Shown piece by piece: positions 6,831 to 11,301 of a DNA stretch of 11,301 nt; the stretch's first letter is position 1; every line of letters begins with the position of its first letter. The translations under genes and the position numbers were made by a program. Below the pieces are notes generated by a model. That model did no database searches, was not told where the DNA came from, and saw only the letters and a program-made list of their open reading frames with translations. The DNA lies in contig CAZPEM010000108.1 of the NCBI GenBank assembly GCA_964585575.1, positions 1 through 11,301 on the forward strand, read 5' to 3'. This DNA comes from UBA4655 sp964585575 (GTDB taxonomy: Bacteria > Planctomycetota > Planctomycetia > Pirellulales > UBA1268).

Positions 6831-6860
6831 AGTCTAGTTCGCGAAATCGGCCCTCTTCAA
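6831..6860 (-). promoter_or_regulatory. Candidate sigma70 promoter for ilvN-ilvC
   Basis: On the minus strand TTGAAG (6860-6855) and TAGACT (6836-6831) are 18 bases apart. Each matches four of six consensus positions, including the key first A and last T of the -10 box. Transcription would begin near 6824, about 25 bases before the ilvN ATG, leaving no room for a leader-peptide attenuator or T-box. This is pattern matching only. Confidence 0.4.
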
Positions 6861-6891
6861 GCTGATGTCGAAAGAAGGCCTCGAAACCGGG

Positions 6892-6921
6892 GGGCGCGTT
6901 GACATACCCCCCTTCGCGCCC
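6892..6921. repeat. 7-bp inverted repeat around the rpsB -35 box
   Basis: GGGCGCG (6892-6898) and CGCGCCC (6915-6921) are perfect inverted copies separated by 16 bases that begin with the TTGACA box and stop at the -10 box. The half-site centres are 23 bp apart, about two helical turns, as for a dimeric DNA-binding protein. A second symmetry, six Gs at 6889-6894 and six Cs at 6907-6912, overlaps it. Possible operator. Confidence 0.35.
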
Positions 6922-6926
6922 ATAGT
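6899..6926 (+). promoter_or_regulatory. Sigma70-like promoter of the rpsB-tsf-pyrH-frr block
   Basis: A perfect -35 box TTGACA (6899-6904) is followed after 16 bases by CATAGT (6921-6926), four of six matches to TATAAT with the critical A and T kept. The predicted start near 6933 leaves a leader of only about 33 bases before the GTG of rpsB. That is short for the S2 autoregulatory leader known in gammaproteobacteria. Confidence 0.6.
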
Positions 6927-6965
6927 CTGCGAGGCCCGAAAACCCAACCCAGAGAGTGAAAAACG

Positions 6966-7757
6966 GTGTCGAACGTCTTGGCCCAGGAACTGATCGAGGC
7001 GGGTGTCCACTTTGGACATCGTGCGAGCCGCTGGAATCCGAAGATGCGGCCCTACATCCACGGCCGCAAGAACCTCATCCACATCATCGACGTCCGCGAG
7101 ACGATCCGCGGCCTGCTGCGGGCGAGGAAGTATCTCAAGCAGGTCGCCGCCTCGGGCAGCCTGGTGCTGTTCGTCGGCACGAAGCGGCAGGGGGCCGAGG
7201 CGGTGGCCCGCGAGGCCGACCGCTGCGGCATGCCCTATGTGAGCGACCGGTGGCTCGGCGGCACGCTCACGAACTTCCGCACGATTCGAAATCGGCTCGC
7301 CCGACTCGAGGAGCTGGAGAAGCTGATGCCGTCGGAGGAGTTCGGGACCTACTCCAAGAAGATGCAGTCGTCGCTCCGCCGCGAGTACCGCAAGATGCTG
7401 CGAAACCTCGGCGGCATCCGCACGCTGTCGCGGCTGCCCGAGTGCCTCGTCGTGTTCGACCCCAAGAAGGAGAAGAACGCCGTCAACGAGGCCCGCAAGA
7501 TGGGCATCACGACGGTGGCGCTCATCGACACCGACTGCGACCCCGACGTCATCGACCTTCCGATCCCCGGCAACGACGACTCGATCCGCTCGATCGAACT
7601 CGTGGCCCTGCGGCTGGCCGACGCGATCCTCGAAGGCAAATCGGAGACGGCGGCCACGACGCAGGCAGCAGCCGAGGGCGCGGAAGGTGCCTCGGAAGCG
7701 AAGCCGGCACCGAAGCCCCGTGCCCGCAAGCTCGCGCCGAAACCTCCCAAGACCTGA
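6966..7757 (+). CDS. rpsB: 30S ribosomal protein S2
   Basis: This is a structural protein of the small ribosomal subunit, at the head-body junction and needed for binding S1-type proteins in many bacteria. The 263 residues include both family signatures: LIEAGVHFGH (9-18) near the N-terminus, and the DTDCDP...DLPIPGNDD stretch (188-205). A coiled-coil insertion sits at about 107-150. Compared with the 241 residues of E. coli S2 there is an extra C-terminal tail (about 225-263) rich in Ala, Pro and Lys, probably disordered. The start codon is GTG at 6966, preceded only by a weak AGAGAG sequence. It is chosen because the conserved N-terminus SNVLAQELIEAGVHFGH begins there. It is the first gene of the conserved rpsB-tsf-pyrH-frr order. 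Confidence 0.98.
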   Translation: MSNVLAQELIEAGVHFGHRASRWNPKMRPYIHGRKNLIHIIDVRETIRGLLRARKYLKQVAASGSLVLFVGTKRQGAEAVAREADRCGMPYVSDRWLGGTLTNFRTIRNRLARLEELEKLMPSEEFGTYSKKMQSSLRREYRKMLRNLGGIRTLSRLPECLVVFDPKKEKNAVNEARKMGITTVALIDTDCDPDVIDLPIPGNDDSIRSIELVALRLADAILEGKSETAATTQAAAEGAEGASEAKPAPKPRARKLAPKPPKT

Positions 7758-7758
7758 C

Positions 7759-7783
7759 GGGCCGGCCACGATCCGGCCGGCCC
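7759..7783 (+). terminator. Strong GC hairpin right after rpsB (possible attenuator)
   Basis: GGGCCGGCC (7759-7767) pairs perfectly with GGCCGGCCC (7775-7783) around a 7-base loop, starting one base after the rpsB stop. The following sequence CTTGAATC is not a T-run, so it is not a standard intrinsic terminator. It could pause RNA polymerase, protect the rpsB 3' end from nucleases, or partly terminate. Confidence 0.45.
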
Positions 7784-7789
7784 CTTGAA

Positions 7790-7855
7790 TCTCGGCCCCG
7801 TACATCAATCTCGGGATGGGAATTGAATCCCGGAAGCCCGAGGCGTGAGCCGAGA
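7790..7855 (+). promoter_or_regulatory. Competing hairpins in the rpsB-tsf spacer
   Basis: Three pairings can be drawn: TCTCGGC 7790-7796 with GCCGAGA 7849-7855; CGGGAT 7812-7817 with ATCCCG 7827-7832; and CTCGGG 7810-7815 with CCCGAG 7837-7842. The last two share 7812-7815 and exclude each other. Such switching potential is typical of regulatory RNA, but no ligand or protein is suggested by the sequence, and no known riboswitch class is recognised. Confidence 0.35.
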
Positions 7856-7890
7856 GGGGAAAAACAGACGCCGCCCCGCCGATCGACGTC

Positions 7891-7940
7891 ACGCCACTCC
7901 ATACCGCCCGCACCACGACACAAAACACGCACGCCCCCGC
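7891..7940 (+). promoter_or_regulatory. C-rich, G-poor stretch before tsf (rut-like or unstructured leader)
   Basis: By hand count these 50 bases hold 27 C, 7 G, 14 A and 2 T. This composition departs sharply from the surrounding GC-balanced coding sequence and resembles Rho utilisation sites. It could also simply keep the tsf ribosome binding site (AGGAG, 7941-7945) free of structure. Confidence 0.35.
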
Positions 7941-7953
7941 AGGAGAACCCGAC

Positions 7954-8796
7954 ATGTCACAGATCACCGCCGCCGCCGTGATGGCCCTCCGCGACAAGAC
8001 GGGCCTGCCGATGATGGAGTGCAAGAAGGCGCTCACCGAGTGCGGCGGCGACACGGCCGCCGCGGTCGAGTGGCTTCGCAAGCAGGGGGTGAAGACGCAG
8101 GCCCTGCGGGCCGACCGCGAGACATCCACCGGACGATTGGCGGTCTACGCCGACCCCGCCAAGGGCGTCGGCGCGATCATCGAACTGAAGTGCGAAAGCG
8201 CGCCGGTGGCCGGCAGCCCCGACTTCAAGGACCTCGTCGCCGACATCGCGAAGACGCTCGCCCTCGGCCCCGGCGCGAAGACGCCGGCCGATCTGCTCGC
8301 CCAGAAGAGCCAGGCCCACCCCGACCGCACGCTCGGCGAGCTGAAGGACGACCTCTTCAACCGGATGCGGGAGGTGTTCGATCTCTCGCGGATTTGCCGG
8401 ATCGACGCGCCCTGCGGCGGCTACGTCCATCACGATGGCACGAAGGCCGCGCTCGTCGAGGTCGCGGGCGACGCCTCCTCGCCGAAGGCCGCCGAGACCG
8501 CCAAGGAGATCGCCATGCACGTCGTGGCGCTCTCCCCCAAGGCCCTTTCGAAGGAAGATCTCGACCCCGCGGTCGTGGAGAAGGAGCGGGAGATCCTCTC
8601 CGAGGCCGCCCGCAAGGAAGGGAAGCCCGAGAACATCATCGCGAAGATGATCGAGGGTCGCCTGCGGAACTTCTTCAGCCAGTGCGTGCTCCTCGAGCAG
8701 CCGTTCGTGAAGGACGACAAGCAGACCGTCGGGCAGCTGGCCAAGGCGGCCGGCCTCACCGTGAAGCGGATGGAAAACTGGGTGGTTGGCGGCTAG
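7954..8796 (+). CDS. tsf: Elongation factor Ts
   Basis: This is the nucleotide exchange factor that releases GDP from EF-Tu during translation elongation. The 280 residues begin with the UBA-like N-terminal domain (about 1-47, LRDKTGLPMMECKKALTE), then the core domain with KPENIIAKMIEGRLRNFF and QPFVKDDKQTVGQL. Two things are odd. The motif TDFV, whose Asp and Phe reach into EF-Tu near the Mg2+ site in E. coli, reads SAPV here (82-85, in CESAPVA). The protein also stops at WVVGG, about where the E. coli C-terminal module begins, so that module is absent. The ATG at 7954 has AGGAG 8 bases upstream. It follows rpsB after 196 bases; pyrH begins 16 bases after its stop. Identity is certain, mechanism details are inference. 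Confidence 0.98.
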   Translation: MSQITAAAVMALRDKTGLPMMECKKALTECGGDTAAAVEWLRKQGVKTQALRADRETSTGRLAVYADPAKGVGAIIELKCESAPVAGSPDFKDLVADIAKTLALGPGAKTPADLLAQKSQAHPDRTLGELKDDLFNRMREVFDLSRICRIDAPCGGYVHHDGTKAALVEVAGDASSPKAAETAKEIAMHVVALSPKALSKEDLDPAVVEKEREILSEAARKEGKPENIIAKMIEGRLRNFFSQCVLLEQPFVKDDKQTVGQLAKAAGLTVKRMENWVVGG

Positions 8797-8812
8797 TTCC
8801 GCCCCGCGCGAC

Positions 8813-9544
8813 ATGGATTCCGGCCCCTACCACCGCGTGCTCCTGAAGCTCTCCGGCGAGAGCTTCGCCCGCCAAGGGGAGCGGGGCATCTCGATGGAGG
8901 AGGTGCTCCACATCGCCCGCCAGACGGTCCGCGCCGCGGCCCGCGGCGTCCAGCTCGCGGTCGTGATCGGCGGCGGCAACATCCTCCGCGGCGGATCGTT
9001 CACAGCCGGCAACTCGGGCGTGCAGGAGGCGACTGCCCACTCCATGGGTATGCTCGCGACGGTCATCAACGGCCTCGCGCTCCAGGACGCCCTCGAGAGC
9101 CTCGGCGCCCAGACCCGGCTCATGACCGCGATCCGCATGGACGGCGTCGCCGAGCCCTACATCCGCAGGCGGGCGAGGCGGCACCTCGAGAAGGGCCGGA
9201 TCGTGATCCTCGCGGCCGGCACCGGCAGCCCCTTCGTGACGACCGACACGGCCGCGGCGCAGCGGGCGCTCGAGCTCGAGGCCGACGTGCTCATGAAGGC
9301 GACGAGGGTCGACGGGGTCTACTCCGACGACCCCGAGAAGAACCCGCATGCGGTCCTCTACCGCGACCTCACCTACCAGCAGGTGCGGGAGCAGAACCTG
9401 CGGGTGATGGACGCCACCGCCATCTCCCAGTGCATGGAGCACGCGATGCCGATCCTCGTCTTCAACTACCGCAAGGAAGGCAACATCGAGCGGGCCGTCG
9501 CCGGCGAGAAGATCGGCACGCTCGTCGCAACCCGGCAGACCTGA
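8813..9544 (+). CDS. pyrH: UMP kinase (uridylate kinase, bacterial hexameric type)
   Basis: It phosphorylates UMP to UDP with ATP, the gateway to UTP and CTP, in the cytoplasm. The amino-acid-kinase fold is seen in RVLLKLSGESF (8-18), the glycine loop VIGGGNILRGG (51-61), GTGSPFVTTDTAAAQRALE (136-154) and KATRVDGVYSDDP (162-174). The 243 residues match the 241 of E. coli PyrH. The position of the conserved Asp in the usual A-D-x-MGMLATV motif (Asp77 in E. coli) holds His76 (ATAHSMGMLATV). The ATG at 8813 gives the family's normal N-terminus. An in-frame TTG at 8786, overlapping tsf, would add nine residues and is less likely. No clear Shine-Dalgarno site precedes it, so it probably relies on coupling to tsf, whose stop is 16 bases upstream. 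Confidence 0.97.
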   Translation: MDSGPYHRVLLKLSGESFARQGERGISMEEVLHIARQTVRAAARGVQLAVVIGGGNILRGGSFTAGNSGVQEATAHSMGMLATVINGLALQDALESLGAQTRLMTAIRMDGVAEPYIRRRARRHLEKGRIVILAAGTGSPFVTTDTAAAQRALELEADVLMKATRVDGVYSDDPEKNPHAVLYRDLTYQQVREQNLRVMDATAISQCMEHAMPILVFNYRKEGNIERAVAGEKIGTLVATRQT

Positions 9545-9564
9545 AACCAGCAGGAGAACATCCC

Positions 9565-10125
9565 ATGGCAGCCGACGACATTCTGCTCGACGCCGAGGAA
9601 CGGATGGAGAAGGCGGTGGACGTGTTCCGCCACGCGCTGACGGGCATCCGCACCGGCCGGGCCAATCCCGGGCTCGTCGACTCGCTCAAGGTCGAGGTCT
9701 ACGGCTCGCCGACGCCGATCAAGGCGCTCGCGAGCGTGGGCGCCCCCGAGCCCAACCAGATCGTCGTCCGGCCGTTCGACCCCGGCACCGCGAAGGACAT
9801 CGAGAAGGCGATCCAGGCCGCGGACCTCGGGCTCAACCCGCAGAGCGACGGCCGCGTGATCCGGATCACGATCCCCGCCCTCTCCACCGACGTCCGCAAG
9901 AAGATGTCGGCCCGCATCAAGGAGTTGGCCGAGGAGGCCCGCGTGTCGATCCGCAGCGTCCGCCGCGACGCCAACAAGGCGGCCGACGGCGAGCAGTCGG
10001 AAGGCACGCTCACGGAGGACGACTGCGAGAAGGCGAAGGAGGAGGTTCAGGAGCTCACGAAGAAGTTCGAGGCCCGGGTGGGCGAACTGGCGAAGGTGAA
10101 GGAAGCGGAAGTGATGGAGGGCTGA
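9565..10125 (+). CDS. frr: Ribosome recycling factor
   Basis: Together with EF-G it splits the post-termination ribosome so that its subunits can be reused. The 186 residues equal the usual length (185 in E. coli). Domain I is a three-helix bundle formed by residues 1-30 and about 105-186. Domain II (about 31-104) carries the conserved hinge RTGRANP (29-35) and Y-G-S-P-T-P-I (46-52). The highly conserved SVRRDAN (131-137) contains the arginines needed for binding 23S rRNA. The ATG at 9565 has AGGAG 8 bases ahead. It lies 20 bases after pyrH, completing the rpsB-tsf-pyrH-frr cluster. Nothing unusual is seen. Confidence 0.98.
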   Translation: MAADDILLDAEERMEKAVDVFRHALTGIRTGRANPGLVDSLKVEVYGSPTPIKALASVGAPEPNQIVVRPFDPGTAKDIEKAIQAADLGLNPQSDGRVIRITIPALSTDVRKKMSARIKELAEEARVSIRSVRRDANKAADGEQSEGTLTEDDCEKAKEEVQELTKKFEARVGELAKVKEAEVMEG

Positions 10126-10144
10126 GCGGCGTTTGGTCCGCCGC
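10126..10144 (+). terminator. Hairpin immediately after frr
   Basis: GCGGCG (10126-10131) pairs with CGCCGC (10139-10144) around a 7-base loop, directly next to the frr stop codon. No T-run follows, so termination would be weak at best. It may mark the end of the ribosomal block before the channel gene. Confidence 0.35.
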
Positions 10145-10152
10145 GGCCGTTC

Positions 10153-10160
10153 AGGGAGGA
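10153..10160 (+). promoter_or_regulatory. Ribosome binding site of the channel gene
   Basis: AGGGAGGA stands 5 bases before ATG 10166. It fixes that start over an in-frame TTG at 10133, and the signal peptide then begins at residue 1. Confidence 0.75.
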
Positions 10161-10165
10161 ACTGC

Positions 10166-11266
10166 ATGCCATCCCGCGCCGCCGTTTGCTCCATGCTCGT
10201 CGCGGCCTGTCTGGCCGCCTGTCCCCGGGCGGCTGATGGCTCGGCTGCAGACGACACCGCTCCTGTGGAAACCGTGCGGGTGGGCGTCTGCGAGCTGCCC
10301 GGCATGGTGTGGTTGGAGGGGGATGAAGCCAAGGGTTTCGCCGCCGACGTCTGGACCGAGACGGCCCGACGGCTCGGCCTCCAGACCCGATTCGTTCTCG
10401 AGAAGGACGTGCGTTCGCTCCTTTCCGACACGGCGGCCGGGCGGATCGACGTGCTGCTCGGCCCGCTGGCGGTGACCGAGGCCCGGGAGAAGCAGGTCGA
10501 CTTCTCCCACTCGCTCATGACGTCGGGGATGCGGATCGCGGTGGTCGAAAAGGGGCGGGGAGATTGGTTCGAGCCGCTCGTGCCGCTCCTCTCGAAGGAG
10601 ATGCTCGCCGTGGCGGCCTGCGTCGTCGGGCTCGTGATCGTCACCGCGCACCTGCTCTGGTTCGTGGAGCGGCTTCGCAATCCGCAGGCCTTCCCGACGG
10701 GGTATCGCGAGGGGGTCTGGGAGGCGATCTGGTGGAGCGTCTCGACCGTGATGACGGGGGGCTGCGAGGACAAGCCGATCAACACGACGTCGGGGCGGAT
10801 CATCGCCTCGATCTGGATGGTCGGCGGCATCACGATGGTCGCCACGCTCACCGGCTCGATCGCAGCCACGTTGACGACCGAGCGGATCACCGGCACCATC
10901 CACGGCCCGCTCGACCTCGCCGGCCGCACGATCGGCGTGATGAGCGAGGCGGTCTCGGCACAGTCGGTGCGGTCGCGGGGCGGCAGCGTGATCGGTTACC
11001 CGAAGCTCTCCGACGCGCTCGACGCGGCGGCCTCGGGGGAGGTGGAGGCCGTCGTCCACGAAAACCACCTTCTCCAGGCGACGATCGCCCGGCCGGAGCA
11101 CGCGGGCTTCCGGCTCGTCGGCCCGGTGTTCGACCCCTATGAATTCTCGATGGCAGTGCCGCCTGGCAGCCCGCTCCGCGAGAGGCTCTCGACGACAATT
11201 CTGGCGATGCGGGAGGACGGCACGCTCGACGCCCTCATGGAGAAGGCGTTCGGGAAGCACGACTGA
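10166..11266 (+). CDS. Ligand-gated ion channel, prokaryotic ionotropic glutamate receptor type
   Basis: The 366 residues combine a split periplasmic binding domain with a pore, as in GluR0-type receptors. In order: an export signal (1-19, with lipobox-like LAAC 16-19); ligand-binding lobe S1 (about 37-130); TM1 (about 146-168); pore loop (about 186-205); TM2 (about 211-236); lobe S2 (about 249-366). There is no fourth helix. In S1, GPLAVTEAREKQVDFS (99-114) matches the amino-acid-receptor pattern, with Arg107 in place to hold a ligand carboxylate; Glu299 in S2 could hold the amino group. The pore loop MTGGCEDKP (196-204) lacks TVGYGD and resembles animal AMPA receptors; TGSIAATLTTER (229-240) matches their TANLAAFLTVER. 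Ligand and ion are unknown. It begins 40 bases after frr, and nothing in the context suggests a shared function. A plain transporter-binding protein is excluded by the intervening helices. Confidence 0.88.
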   Translation: MPSRAAVCSMLVAACLAACPRAADGSAADDTAPVETVRVGVCELPGMVWLEGDEAKGFAADVWTETARRLGLQTRFVLEKDVRSLLSDTAAGRIDVLLGPLAVTEAREKQVDFSHSLMTSGMRIAVVEKGRGDWFEPLVPLLSKEMLAVAACVVGLVIVTAHLLWFVERLRNPQAFPTGYREGVWEAIWWSVSTVMTGGCEDKPINTTSGRIIASIWMVGGITMVATLTGSIAATLTTERITGTIHGPLDLAGRTIGVMSEAVSAQSVRSRGGSVIGYPKLSDALDAAASGEVEAVVHENHLLQATIARPEHAGFRLVGPVFDPYEFSMAVPPGSPLRERLSTTILAMREDGTLDALMEKAFGKHD

Positions 11267-11301
11267 TATTACCTCGGCTTCACCGACCGCTTGCGGCCGC
11301 T

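Noticed and set aside
7786..7815. An internal promoter for tsf using TTGAAT
   Set aside because: No -10-like hexamer occurs at suitable spacing; the sequence is better explained by the hairpins.
9466..10929. A 487-codon open frame on the minus strand, antisense to frr and the channel gene
   Set aside because: It spans two well-supported genes and their spacer, with low-complexity composition and no recognisable domain.
11267..11301. A terminator after the channel gene
   Set aside because: Only a 4-bp stem with a 2-base loop (CCGC/GCGG near 11287-11296) is visible and the window ends, so nothing can be supported.
1..11301. tRNA, rRNA, CRISPR array, insertion sequence or prophage genes
   Set aside because: No cloverleaf, repeat-spacer periodicity, transposase, integrase or phage motifs were found; all long frames are accounted for by housekeeping or membrane genes.

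Overview
The window is a GC-rich, densely coded bacterial chromosome segment. It carries ten protein genes in three transcription blocks, with no tRNA, rRNA, CRISPR array or insertion sequence that I can see. The style of the translation and ilv genes, especially an EF-Ts without the usual TDFV motif and a C-terminally short EF-Ts, fits a planctomycete (Planctomycetota, perhaps Pirellulales). That placement is inference from family resemblance, not from a marker tree.

Bases 1-215 are non-coding and rich in repeats and inverted repeats. Block 1 (plus strand, 216-4026) is a 12-helix RND/MMPL-type exporter. It overlaps by 8 bases an RlmI-type 23S rRNA cytosine methyltransferase, which in turn converges on, and overlaps by 20 bases, the last gene of block 2.

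Block 2 (minus strand, 6799 down to 4007) is ilvN, ilvC, a 91-residue protein of unknown function whose start overlaps the ilvC stop, and a four-helix DUF4239 (bestrophin-like) membrane protein. IlvN and IlvC act in the first two steps of valine, leucine and isoleucine synthesis. The catalytic subunit gene ilvB is not in the window.

Block 3 (plus strand, 6966-10125) is the classic rpsB-tsf-pyrH-frr order: ribosomal protein S2, EF-Ts, UMP kinase and ribosome recycling factor. It starts from a good sigma70-like promoter in a 166-base divergent region shared with ilvN. The 196 bases between rpsB and tsf hold a GC hairpin, a set of mutually exclusive hairpins and a C-rich, G-poor stretch, which together look like a control region.

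Just after frr lies a ligand-gated channel gene (10166-11266) of the prokaryotic ionotropic glutamate receptor architecture. It is the most interesting gene here. Its pore loop lacks the potassium-channel signature TVGYGD of GluR0-type receptors and instead reads MTGGCE, close to the MQQGCD of animal AMPA receptors, and it also keeps a version of the SYTANLAAFLT gating motif. Other points worth a look are the EF-Ts motif loss, the unusual cofactor loop in IlvC, a missing conserved Asp in PyrH, and the dyad in the rpsB promoter.
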